From Fulvivirga lutea (GTDB lineage Bacteria > Bacteroidota > Bacteroidia > Cytophagales > Cyclobacteriaceae), in the NCBI RefSeq assembly GCF_017068455.1, contig NZ_CP070608.1, positions 1,040,501 through 1,104,500 on the forward strand: a DNA stretch of 64,000 bases. The letters run 5' to 3'. Shown in pieces: positions 17,024 to 24,762 of the stretch. The notes beneath the pieces were generated by a model. The model was not told the origin of the DNA, did no database searches, and saw nothing but the letters and a program-made list of their open reading frames with translations. Each line of letters opens with the position of its first letter. Within the stretch, counting starts at the first letter, position 1. The position numbers were made by a program, and so were the translations under genes.

Positions 17024-18010
17024 TTAATTATTTAAATACCAATCAATTGTTAGTTCTATACCCTCTTTAAACTTGAGTTGTGGCTCCCATCCCAGTTCAG
17101 CTTTTATCTTTGAAGAATCAATTGCATATCGATGATCATGACCAGCCCGGTCTTGTACAAAAGAAATCAATTTAGATGATTCACCTGTCTTCCTTTCAAG
17201 TTTTTTATCCATAATATCACAAATTAAATTTACTATATCGATATTTTTCCATTCATTAAAACCCCCAACATTATATGTTTCTCCCAATTTCCCTTCGTGA
17301 AAAATTAGTTCAATTGCCTTAGCATGATCTTCAACATAAAGCCAGTCTCGAATATTGTCACCTTTACCATAAACAGGTAAAGGTTTTTTGTTTTTGATAT
17401 TATAGATCATCAAAGGGATAAGCTTTTCGGGAAACTGGTTTGGCCCATAATTATTGGAGCAATTGGACATTTTAATTGGTAGATTATAGGTGTTAGCATA
17501 AGCTCTCACAAAATGGTCTGAACTTGCTTTTGAAGCGGAATAGGGCGATTTAGGGTCGTAAGGTGTAGTTTCTGTGAAATATCCTTTTTCACCTAATGAA
17601 CCAAATACTTCGTCAGTTGAGATATGATAAAATACGTGATTTGGAAAATTATTCTTCCAATTAGCAACAGCACAATTAAGAAGATTTACCGTACCAAGTA
17701 CATTAGTATTAACAAAGCTCAATGGATCTGATATGGAACGATCAACATGCGATTCTGCCGCTAAATGAATGATATCAGTTATTTTCTCATCATCGAATAC
17801 CTTGTTTAATAATTCAATGTCACAAATATTACCTTTTACAAATTTATAATTATTAGCTCCTTCAACATCTCGCAAGTTTTCAAGATTACCTGCATAGGTA
17901 AGAGCGTCCAAATTTATTATTTCATATTGCGGATATTTAGTAACAAATAATCTGACAACATGCGATCCTATAAATCCTGCTCCTCCGGTAATTAAAATGC
18001 GCTTGCTCAT
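17024..18010 (-). CDS. rmlB: dTDP-glucose 4,6-dehydratase
   Basis: A 328-residue extended short-chain dehydrogenase that converts dTDP-glucose to dTDP-4-keto-6-deoxyglucose using bound NAD. Visible features are the GGAGFIGSH dinucleotide motif at residues 8-16, the STDEVFGS segment with the catalytic TDE near 131, YSASKASSDHF with the active-site Tyr-Lys pair near 156, and NCSNNYGPNQFPEKLIP near 182. Length is close to the ~350 usual for RmlB. It is the last gene of a tightly packed leftward operon, three bases after rmlC. No rmlD follows, so the final sugar may not be L-rhamnose unless rmlD is elsewhere. Confidence 0.95.
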   Translation of the reverse strand: MSKRILITGGAGFIGSHVVRLFVTKYPQYEIINLDALTYAGNLENLRDVEGANNYKFVKGNICDIELLNKVFDDEKITDIIHLAAESHVDRSISDPLSFVNTNVLGTVNLLNCAVANWKNNFPNHVFYHISTDEVFGSLGEKGYFTETTPYDPKSPYSASKASSDHFVRAYANTYNLPIKMSNCSNNYGPNQFPEKLIPLMIYNIKNKKPLPVYGKGDNIRDWLYVEDHAKAIELIFHEGKLGETYNVGGFNEWKNIDIVNLICDIMDKKLERKTGESSKLISFVQDRAGHDHRYAIDSSKIKAELGWEPQLKFKEGIELTIDWYLNN

Positions 18011-18013
18011 GGT

Positions 18014-18565
18014 TTATTCAAATTGAGATTTAAATGACTGAAAATTCAATTGGTTTAAATCTTTATCAGATACTAAAACCTTGTCCTTAGGTATTTTCCA
18101 ATCAATATTTAAATCAGTATCGTTGAATTTCAATCCTCCTTCTGAAGATTTATTATAAAAATTATCACATTTATACAAAATTTCAGCATTTTCGGAAATT
18201 ACTGAGAAGCCATGGGCAAATCCTTTAGGTATTAGAAGCTGCTTTTTGTTTTCGGCTGATAACATGACGGAAAGATGTTTGCCATACGTTGAGCTTGACT
18301 TACGAATATCTACAACAACATCTAAAATTTCTCCTGAAATGGCTCTAATGAGTTTTGTTTGAGCATAAGGCGGATTTTGGAAATGTAGTCCTCTAATGAC
18401 TCCATATTCAGAAAGTGAATGATTATCTTGTACAAAGTTATTATCAATACCTAATTCCTTTAATTTATTATAATTATAGCTCTCCATAAAAAAGCCACGA
18501 CTATCCACAATTACTTTAGGTACCAGAATAAGTAGACCCTCAAAATCTGTTTTAATAATTTCCAT
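18014..18565 (-). CDS. rmlC: dTDP-4-dehydrorhamnose 3,5-epimerase
   Basis: A 183-residue cupin enzyme that epimerises dTDP-4-keto-6-deoxyglucose at C3 and C5. The hallmark segments are DSRGFFMESYN near residue 21, QDNHSLSEYGVIRGLHFQ near 46 (with the catalytic histidine in GLHFQ) and LIPKGFAHGFSV near 111. Length is normal for the family. Its ATG overlaps the stop codon of rmlA by one base, so translational coupling is expected. The enzyme acts after RmlB even though its gene precedes rmlB in the operon. A 3-epimerase-only specificity (toward 6-deoxy-talose or other 6-deoxyhexoses) cannot be excluded by eye, which matters because rmlD is not present here. Confidence 0.93.
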   Translation of the reverse strand: MEIIKTDFEGLLILVPKVIVDSRGFFMESYNYNKLKELGIDNNFVQDNHSLSEYGVIRGLHFQNPPYAQTKLIRAISGEILDVVVDIRKSSSTYGKHLSVMLSAENKKQLLIPKGFAHGFSVISENAEILYKCDNFYNKSSEGGLKFNDTDLNIDWKIPKDKVLVSDKDLNQLNFQSFKSQFE

Positions 18566-19437
18566 TACTTCAACCCTTTAGACACGGCCATAAGATATTG
18601 ACCATAATTATTCTTTAAAAGAGGTTCAGCTAGTTTTAGTAATTGATCTCTAGTTATATATCCCATGTTAAATGCAATTTCTTCAATGCATGCAATTTTC
18701 AACCCTTGTCTCTCCTCAATAGACTCTACAAAATTAGAAGCTTGTAATAAAGAATGATGAGTGCCCGTATCTAGCCATGCCATTCCTCTTCCTAATAATT
18801 GAACATTAAGTGTTCCTTCAGCCAAATACATATTATTTAAATCTGTTATTTCTAATTCGCCTCTTGCAGAGGGCTGGATTTTTTTTGCTTTCTTCACAAC
18901 CGTATTGTCGTAAAAATATAAACCCGTTACAGCAAAGTGAGACTTTGGTGTTTTAGGTTTCTCTTCTATTGATATTGCCTTATTTTCCTCATCAAACTCT
19001 ACAACACCATATCTTTCTGGGTCTTTTACATAATAGCCAAAAACAGTTGCCCCTGATGGTTGAGTAGCAGCCTCTCTTAGTGTTTTTGAAAAATTATATC
19101 CATAAAAGATATTATCTCCCAGTACAAGTGCTACACTATCATCTCCTATAAAATCTTCTCCGAGTATAAATGCCTGCGCAAGACCATCAGGTGAAGGCTG
19201 AATGACATACGAAAAACTTATACCCAATTCTGATCCATCACCAAGTAGTTTTTGAAATGTACCTATATCATCCGGTGTAGAAATTATTAATATATCTCTA
19301 ATACCTGCCATCATTAGAACAGATAATGGATAATAGATCATTGGCTTGTCGTAGATTGGAAGTATTTGTTTAGAGACTCCTTTTGTAATTGGATAAAGTC
19401 TTGTACCAGAACCTCCTGCTAATATTATTCCCTTCAC
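18565..19437 (-). CDS. rmlA: glucose-1-phosphate thymidylyltransferase
   Basis: A 290-residue nucleotidyltransferase that joins dTTP and glucose-1-phosphate to make dTDP-glucose, the first step of the RmlABC pathway. The N-terminal signature [17 protein letters not shown] at residues 8-24 contains the nucleotide-binding glycines, Arg and Lys. Downstream are [10 protein letters not shown] near 106, [20 protein letters not shown] near 160 and [12 protein letters not shown] near 217. Length equals the family norm. The start codon is GTG at 19437; it is the only sensible start, because the next upstream bases belong to the end of galE, two bases away. Confidence 0.95.
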   Translation of the reverse strand: MKGIILAGGSGTRLYPITKGVSKQILPIYDKPMIYYPLSVLMMAGIRDILIISTPDDIGTFQKLLGDGSELGISFSYVIQPSPDGLAQAFILGEDFIGDDSVALVLGDNIFYGYNFSKTLREAATQPSGATVFGYYVKDPERYGVVEFDEENKAISIEEKPKTPKSHFAVTGLYFYDNTVVKKAKKIQPSARGELEITDLNNMYLAEGTLNVQLLGRGMAWLDTGTHHSLLQASNFVESIEERQGLKIACIEEIAFNMGYITRDQLLKLAEPLLKNNYGQYLMAVSKGLK

Positions 19438-19439
19438 GA

Positions 19440-20456
19440 TTAATTAATAAGTTTTTTCTGCCATCTCCAGGCATCTTGTAATGCTTCATCCAAAGATTTT
19501 GACGCTTTCCAACCTAAAGTTTTGTTTATGTAGCTTGCTTCAGCATATACTTTTTCAACATCTCCAGGTCTTCTTTCACCAATGCTGTAATTCAGTTGCA
19601 ATTTGTTTACTTTTTCGAATGTTTTAATTACATCTAAAACGGAATTACCAGTTCCTGTTCCCACATTGATATAATCAACAAGATTTTCCTTCTTGTTAAT
19701 CAAGTATTGAATTGCCGATACATGTGCCTTCGCAAGATCCACTACATGAATATAATCACGAATACATGTACCATCTTCAGTGTTGTAATCATTGCCAAAT
19801 ACAATCAATTTTTCCCTAATCCCGGCTGCAGTTTGTGTAATAAAAGGTACCAAATTATTGGGAACGCCTAATGGTAATTCGCCAATTAATGCAGATGGAT
19901 GAGCTCCAATAGGATTGAAGTACCTTAACGCCAAGGCTTTTATGTTCTTTCCAGATTTGTAATAGTCTTCAATAATATCTTCACACATTTGCTTCGTCCT
20001 ACCATAAGGAGATTCAGCGGTTTTTTTTGGTGATTTTTCAGTCACAGGCAATTTATCCGGTTGTCCATAAACTGTGCATGAAGATGAAAAAACCAAATTT
20101 TCGCAACCAGTAGCTTCCATCCATTTTAAAATGGAAATGGTTGAGCCAATATTATTCTCAAAGTACGTTAAGGGTTCTTTGGCAGATTCACCAACAGCTT
20201 TATAGGCTGCAAAATGAATACAACCATTTATTTTATAATCTTTTGTAACCTTTATCAACCAATCAACATTACCACAATCTCCTTCTAACAGTATGGGTTG
20301 TTTTCCGGTGATTTCTTTTATTCTGTCTACTACAAATCGCTCTGAATTACTGAAGTTGTCAACAATAATTGGGTCATAACCGGAATTTATTAGTTCAACA
20401 CATGTGTGCGAACCTATATATCCGGCTCCTCCAGTTACTAAAATGAAGTTGGTCAT
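19440..20456 (-). CDS. galE: UDP-glucose 4-epimerase
   Basis: A 338-residue extended SDR enzyme that interconverts UDP-glucose and UDP-galactose. It shows [11 protein letters not shown] at residues 8-18, [12 protein letters not shown] near 79, [10 protein letters not shown] near 124, and the catalytic [11 protein letters not shown] near 151. [18 protein letters not shown] near 178 is the classic GalE substrate-pocket segment, which distinguishes it from the WbpP/TviC type at 21710. The ATG overlaps the upstream tviB-like stop in an ATGA arrangement. It would supply galactose units (or GalNAc, if the pocket allows) for the polysaccharide. Confidence 0.93.
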   Translation of the reverse strand: MTNFILVTGGAGYIGSHTCVELINSGYDPIIVDNFSNSERFVVDRIKEITGKQPILLEGDCGNVDWLIKVTKDYKINGCIHFAAYKAVGESAKEPLTYFENNIGSTISILKWMEATGCENLVFSSSCTVYGQPDKLPVTEKSPKKTAESPYGRTKQMCEDIIEDYYKSGKNIKALALRYFNPIGAHPSALIGELPLGVPNNLVPFITQTAAGIREKLIVFGNDYNTEDGTCIRDYIHVVDLAKAHVSAIQYLINKKENLVDYINVGTGTGNSVLDVIKTFEKVNKLQLNYSIGERRPGDVEKVYAEASYINKTLGWKASKSLDEALQDAWRWQKKLIN

Positions 20457-21703
20457 AAACGGGCAGTTATGGTCGAAGGCTCTAAATATGCCTTTACATC
20501 ATAAATTACTGATTTTTCGTCAGTTAGATTCTTAAGATCAATGTTTTTAAATTGATTATGGCCTACAGCCAATATAATTGCGTTGTATGTACCATTTAAA
20601 GTTTCTGTAAGTTCAATTTTATATTCATGCTTTACCTCTTCTTTGTCCGCCTCAGGATCATATACTTCAATAGTAGCACCAAAGTCTGTTAACTCATCAA
20701 TTACATCTATCACACGACTATTACGTATGTCAGGACAATTTTCTTTAAAAGTAATTCCTAGTACAAGTATTCTGCTTTTGCTAATTGGGTTCCCCTTGTT
20801 AGACATGAGTTTGATGACTTTATTTGCCACATACATCCCCATGTTATCATTTATTCTTCTGCCAGCCAATATCACTTGTGGATTATAACCTAAACTCTCT
20901 GCCTTATAAGTGAGATAATATGGGTCTACACCAATACAGTGCCCACCAACAAGACCTGGTTTAAATGGCAGGAAATTCCATTTTGTCCCTGCAGCTTCTA
21001 ATACTTCATGAGTATCAATTCCCACTCTATCAAATATCATTGCCAATTCATTCACAAATGCAATATTCAAATCTCTTTGGGAGTTCTCAATCACCTTGGC
21101 TGCTTCAGCAACTTTAATGCTTGATGCTTTAAACGTACCTGCAGTAATTATCTTTTTATAAAGGTCATCAACTTTATTTGCGATTTCAACCGTACTACCA
21201 CTAGTCACTTTCTTTATTGACGGGAGTCTATGTTCTTTATCACCTGGATTAATCCTTTCGGGAGAATAACCACAGAAAAAGTCAATATTGAACTTCAAAC
21301 CACTATTCAATTCAAGAATTGGCACACATACTTCTTCAGTACACCCAGGGAATACGGTTGATTCATAAATTACTATATCATTTTTAGAAAGAAGTTTACC
21401 TATCATTTCACTTGCCTTTATAAGTGGTGTAAGGTCTGGGTTGTTATGACTATCAATGGGTGTTGGGACAGTAATTATGTAAACGGTGGCATCAGCAATA
21501 TCAGCTGTATCATATGTAAATGTTAACTTCTCTGATTCTACTAGTTCATTCTTGTTAACTTCTTTCGTGAAATCGTTGCCATTCTTTAACTCATCAATAC
21601 GCTTACGATTTATATCAAAGCCAACAGTATCCAATATTTTTCCAAATTCAACTGCCAATGGAAGTCCTACGTATCCTAAACCAATAATTGCTACTTTATT
21701 CAT
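20453..21703 (-). CDS. tviB: UDP-N-acetylhexosamine 6-dehydrogenase (TviB/WbpA type)
   Basis: A 416-residue UDP-sugar dehydrogenase that oxidises C6 of the sugar twice to give a UDP-uronic acid. The N-terminal NAD site [12 protein letters not shown] is at residues 6-17, ITVPTPID lies near 78, [12 protein letters not shown] near 114 and [11 protein letters not shown] near 146. The segment with the catalytic cysteine, [15 protein letters not shown], lies near 252. The [12 protein letters not shown] version and the pairing with a WbpP-type epimerase favour the UDP-GlcNAc/GalNAc dehydrogenase group rather than UDP-glucose dehydrogenase. With the next gene upstream it would give UDP-GalNAcA, as in Vi antigen and several O-antigens. 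The precise substrate needs biochemical proof. Confidence 0.88.
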   Translation of the reverse strand: MNKVAIIGLGYVGLPLAVEFGKILDTVGFDINRKRIDELKNGNDFTKEVNKNELVESEKLTFTYDTADIADATVYIITVPTPIDSHNNPDLTPLIKASEMIGKLLSKNDIVIYESTVFPGCTEEVCVPILELNSGLKFNIDFFCGYSPERINPGDKEHRLPSIKKVTSGSTVEIANKVDDLYKKIITAGTFKASSIKVAEAAKVIENSQRDLNIAFVNELAMIFDRVGIDTHEVLEAAGTKWNFLPFKPGLVGGHCIGVDPYYLTYKAESLGYNPQVILAGRRINDNMGMYVANKVIKLMSNKGNPISKSRILVLGITFKENCPDIRNSRVIDVIDELTDFGATIEVYDPEADKEEVKHEYKIELTETLNGTYNAIILAVGHNQFKNIDLKNLTDEKSVIYDVKAYLEPSTITARL

Positions 21704-21709
21704 TTTTTA

Positions 21710-22675
21710 TCAATTTATTTTCTCATTTGTTGTATACCAATAATAAACTTTGGCTAATCCCTCTTTAAAGTAAACTTCAGGCTGATACCCTAATAGTTTT
21801 GAAATTTTTGCTATATCAGCCTTGGAATGTTTTACATCTCCTTTACGCTCCGGGCCATATTGCGCCTGGATATCTTTTTTCGAAACTTCTTTTAGAATTT
21901 CCACCATTTCATTCAAAGATGTCTGCTCCCCACAGGCAACATTATAAATTTGATTTAAGGCCTCATCATCTTCTGTAAATATTCCAAGTACATTCGCCTG
22001 AACTGCGTTGGTCACATATGTAAAATCCCTGGAAGTAACTCCATCTCCATTAATGGTTGGGCTATCACCTTCTAAAAATGCTTTACAAAATATTGGAATT
22101 ACAGCGGCATATGGATTGTCCGGGCTTTGTTTTGGCCCAAACACGTTAAAGTACCTGAAGCCAATAAAATCCAGGTCATAAGTCTTCTTAAAAACTGCAG
22201 CATATTGCTCAATTGCAAATTTTGTAATGGCATACGGGCTAAGCGGGTTGCCAATTACATCTTCTTTTTTTGGCAGAGTAGGGCTATCGCCATAGGTACT
22301 GGATGAACAGGCCAAAAGCACACGATCAATTTTATTAATAACTGCTGCATGCAATATATTGACTGTGCCATCGATATTAACAGATGTTGTTAGCATCGGA
22401 TTTTCGATTGATCTGGGCACTGAGCCCAATGCCGCTTGATGCGAGATGACATCATAACCCTTTGTCAACTCCACCATTTTGTCATAATCGCGTATATCAG
22501 CCTCTTCAAAATCAAACTTAGGATGATCATTAAATTCATCCAGGTTACTTCTGTAACCGTTTGACATGTTATCAATTACCCTTACATGTTCCACACGCTC
22601 GTCATTCAGTAGTGCTTCTACTAAGTTAGAGCCAATAAAACCTGCACCGCCTGTAACTATAACCTTTTTACCCAT
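21710..22675 (-). CDS. tviC: UDP-GlcNAc 4-epimerase-like SDR (WbpP/TviC type)
   Basis: A 321-residue extended SDR with GGAGFIGSNLVEALL at 9-23, HQAALGSVPRSIENP near 80 and SSSTYGDSPTLPK near 124. The catalytic YAITKFAIEQYA follows near 148, and FRYFNVFGPKQSPDNPYAAV lies near 174. This last block and the SVPRS loop are typical of WbpP/TviC enzymes, which epimerise UDP-GlcNAc or UDP-GlcNAcA at C4. It is the first gene of the leftward sugar-nucleotide operon and is followed six bases later by the matching dehydrogenase. It is divergent from ccmB across 92 bases that contain a strong promoter match. A dTDP/UDP-glucuronate 4-epimerase is the main alternative. Confidence 0.85.
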   Translation of the reverse strand: MGKKVIVTGGAGFIGSNLVEALLNDERVEHVRVIDNMSNGYRSNLDEFNDHPKFDFEEADIRDYDKMVELTKGYDVISHQAALGSVPRSIENPMLTTSVNIDGTVNILHAAVINKIDRVLLACSSSTYGDSPTLPKKEDVIGNPLSPYAITKFAIEQYAAVFKKTYDLDFIGFRYFNVFGPKQSPDNPYAAVIPIFCKAFLEGDSPTINGDGVTSRDFTYVTNAVQANVLGIFTEDDEALNQIYNVACGEQTSLNEMVEILKEVSKKDIQAQYGPERKGDVKHSKADIAKISKLLGYQPEVYFKEGLAKVYYWYTTNEKIN

Positions 22676-22689
22676 GAGTAGATTTTCAG

Positions 22690-22722
22690 CAAAACTAACA
22701 ATAATGTGTTTAAGGCATCAAA
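22690..22722 (-). promoter_or_regulatory. promoter of the leftward sugar-nucleotide operon
   Basis: Read on the minus strand, TTTG (22722-22719) is followed after 21 bases by TAGTTTTG (22697-22690). Both match the Bacteroidota sigma-ABfr consensus TTTG / TAnnTTTG exactly, with legal spacing. The -7 box ends 14 bases before the tviC ATG at 22675. This is the best promoter match in the window and would drive tviC-tviB-galE-rmlA-rmlC-rmlB. Confidence 0.7.
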
Positions 22723-22767
22723 ATAGTTCGATATTTGATAAAATTGTGAGAAAGTAAACTCAAAAAA

Positions 22768-23424
22768 TTGGTCTACGAATTTATAAAGAAAGAATTCAAA
22801 CAGGAGTGGCGCAACAGATATGCGCTGAATGGCATATTGCTGTACCTGGTTTGCACAATTTTTATATGCTATTTGAGCTTCAATGTGCGAACTAATCAGC
22901 TTACACCAATTACCTGGAATGCCTTATTCTGGATCATTATGCTGTTTGCTTCGGTTAATGCCGTTGCGAAGAGTTTTATGGGTGAAAAATCAGAAAGGCA
23001 ATTATACTACTACACCATTGTTAGTCCGCAGGCATTGATAATTGCCAGAGTGCTTTATAATTCAATGCTCTTATTGCTTATGTCGTTTGTTGGCTTTGCA
23101 TTCTATTCACTTATTTTAGGTAATCCAGTTCAGGATCAAACGCTGTTCCTGATAAATCTTTTTTTAGCATCTATTGGGTTTTCCTCGACACTGACATTGA
23201 TTTCCGCCATCGCCTCTAAAGCAGGAAGCAATCAAACGCTAATGGCCATATTAGGCTTTCCCATTCTTCTTCCAATATTACTGATGGTTATCAAAGTGTC
23301 TAAAAATGCGATGGATGGGCTTGATTGGTCTTCAAGTTTAGATGAACTCTTAACCTTATTGGCAATTAATCTAATTGTGGGGGCGGTATCTTACTTGTTA
23401 TTCCCGTATCTTTGGCGCACATAA
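22768..23424 (+). CDS. ccmB: cytochrome c maturation ABC permease CcmB
   Basis: A 218-residue integral membrane protein with about six hydrophobic helices and a charged N-terminus (FIKKEFKQEWRNRYALNG) that matches CcmB. It contains the family's conserved segment MGEKSERQLYYYTIVSPQA near 73 and the GFPILLPILLMVIK block near 165. With the CcmA ATPase it forms the ABC transporter that acts on the CcmC/CcmE heme complex. No ccmA is in the window, so it must lie elsewhere. The only start available after the last in-frame stop is TTG at 22768. ccmC follows after 14 bases. Confidence 0.88.
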   Translation: MVYEFIKKEFKQEWRNRYALNGILLYLVCTIFICYLSFNVRTNQLTPITWNALFWIIMLFASVNAVAKSFMGEKSERQLYYYTIVSPQALIIARVLYNSMLLLLMSFVGFAFYSLILGNPVQDQTLFLINLFLASIGFSSTLTLISAIASKAGSNQTLMAILGFPILLPILLMVIKVSKNAMDGLDWSSSLDELLTLLAINLIVGAVSYLLFPYLWRT

Positions 23425-23438
23425 AAAAGCACTGAATT

Positions 23439-24095
23439 ATGCGTCAATATTGGTGGAAAATAGTCACCATTATTTTATTACTCTACACTTTTTTAGGTGG
23501 CCTATTAATGGAAGTACCTAGGCTGAATATTCTTAACGAGACCATACGGGCACTTTATTTTCATGTGCCAATGTGGTTTGGGATGATTATCCTTTTAACT
23601 GTGTCCGTTGTGTATTCTATTCGATATTTGAAGAGTAACGATCAATCATTAGACTCAAAGGCCATTGAGTTCGCCAATGTTGGAGTTGTATTTGGAATAT
23701 TTGGAATTTTAACTGGAATGTTTTGGGCGCAGTATACATGGGGAGCCTGGTGGAGTGGTGATCCAAAACAAAATGCATCGGCTATTGGCTTACTTATTTA
23801 TTTTGCCTATTTCATATTGAGAGGCTCTATTGAAAACGAAGAGCAAAGAGCCAGAATCAGTGCGATCTATAATATTTTCGCTTTTGCAGCACTAATTCCT
23901 TTACTATTCATTCTTCCAAGACTGACGGATTCGTTACACCCCGGTAACGGAGGAAACCCGGGCTTTAATGCCTATGATTTGGACAGTAAATTGAGATTGG
24001 TTTTTTATCCGGCAGTAATAGCCTGGACCATGTTAGGAGTTTGGATTGCAACAATTAGAATACGATTAAGAAATTTGGAATATAAAACACTATGA
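23439..24095 (+). CDS. ccmC: heme-handling protein CcmC
   Basis: A 218-residue member of the heme-handling protein family with six membrane helices. The tryptophan-rich WWD segment, WGAWWSGDPKQNASAIG, is near residue 105. Flanking histidines that may ligate heme occur in LYFHVPMW near residue 38 and in TDSLHPG near 165. CcmC loads heme onto CcmE at the periplasmic face. It lies second in the ccmBCDEF operon and overlaps the small ccmD-like gene by four bases (ATGA), so coupled translation is expected. Confidence 0.93.
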   Translation: MRQYWWKIVTIILLLYTFLGGLLMEVPRLNILNETIRALYFHVPMWFGMIILLTVSVVYSIRYLKSNDQSLDSKAIEFANVGVVFGIFGILTGMFWAQYTWGAWWSGDPKQNASAIGLLIYFAYFILRGSIENEEQRARISAIYNIFAFAALIPLLFILPRLTDSLHPGNGGNPGFNAYDLDSKLRLVFYPAVIAWTMLGVWIATIRIRLRNLEYKTL

Positions 24096-24340
24096 AAAAG
24101 TGGTTGTTGATATTAATGATGTTTGCAACATCATTTTCATTTAGTCAGGAGAAAATTCCTGTGACTGAATCTGATTATCAGAATTCTGAAGTTCCAATGG
24201 CTGATAGGCTTAGAGAAGATGGTAAAATCTATGTTTTAACAGGAATTATCATGATCATTCTCATTGGAACCTTGGGCTATTTGGTGGTAATTGACAAAAA
24301 AATTAGCAGAGTAGAGAAAACGTTGGAGAATAAACAATGA
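24092..24340 (+). CDS. CcmD-like small membrane protein
   Basis: An 82-residue protein with an N-terminal hydrophobic segment that looks like a signal peptide (MKKWLLILMMFATSFSFSQ). A short periplasmic stretch follows, then one membrane helix (about 49-68) and a charged tail ending KKISRVEKTLENKQ. The C-terminal helix plus charged tail matches the CcmD role of holding the CcmC-CcmE complex together. Its place between ccmC and ccmE, with four-base overlaps on both sides, is the strongest argument, since CcmD proteins share little sequence. It is longer than classical CcmD because of the N-terminal extension, as is usual in Bacteroidota. Confidence 0.75.
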   Translation: MKKWLLILMMFATSFSFSQEKIPVTESDYQNSEVPMADRLREDGKIYVLTGIIMIILIGTLGYLVVIDKKISRVEKTLENKQ

Positions 24341-24747
24341 AAAGATCACACATTATAGCAATAGTATTAATTGCGGCAGCCATTGGCATAATTATTTCAA
24401 CGGCCGGTGATGCGAGTAGCTATGTTACTTTTGATAAGGCCTATGAAATGGCCAGTAATGGGAATACAAAAAGTATCCATGTAGTAGGTGAGTTAACGAA
24501 GAATGCAAATGGTGAGGTTACAGGTATTTTTCCTTCTCAGGATAAACTTTCCTTTCGCTTCATTATGCAAGACGAAAATGGTAAGCAACAGGAAGTTTTT
24601 TATAACGAACCTGTGCCGCCTGATTTCAAAAGATCTGAAAAAGTGGTGGTGATTGGTTCTTATAATCAGGACTTATTTATTGCAGACAAAATATTAATGA
24701 AATGCCCTTCTAAGTATCAGGAAGAGACAGTGAATGCTGAAATGTAG
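24337..24747 (+). CDS. ccmE: heme chaperone CcmE, cysteine-type (CxxxY)
   Basis: A 136-residue protein with an N-terminal membrane anchor and the OB-fold periplasmic domain of CcmE (HVVGELTKN, LSFRFIMQDENG, VFYNEPVPPDFK, KVVVIGSY). It binds heme covalently and hands it to CcmF. Classical CcmE binds heme through a histidine in HxxxY. Here the matching C-terminal segment is LMKCPSKYQEE, so Cys123 replaces the histidine and Tyr127 is kept. Cysteine-type CcmE is known from archaea and some bacteria with a variant System I that lacks CcmH; no ccmH is seen here either. The gene overlaps ccmD by four bases and ccmF follows 15 bases later. Confidence 0.9.
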   Translation: MKRSHIIAIVLIAAAIGIIISTAGDASSYVTFDKAYEMASNGNTKSIHVVGELTKNANGEVTGIFPSQDKLSFRFIMQDENGKQQEVFYNEPVPPDFKRSEKVVVIGSYNQDLFIADKILMKCPSKYQEETVNAEM

Positions 24748-24762
24748 GGAAAATAAATTTTT

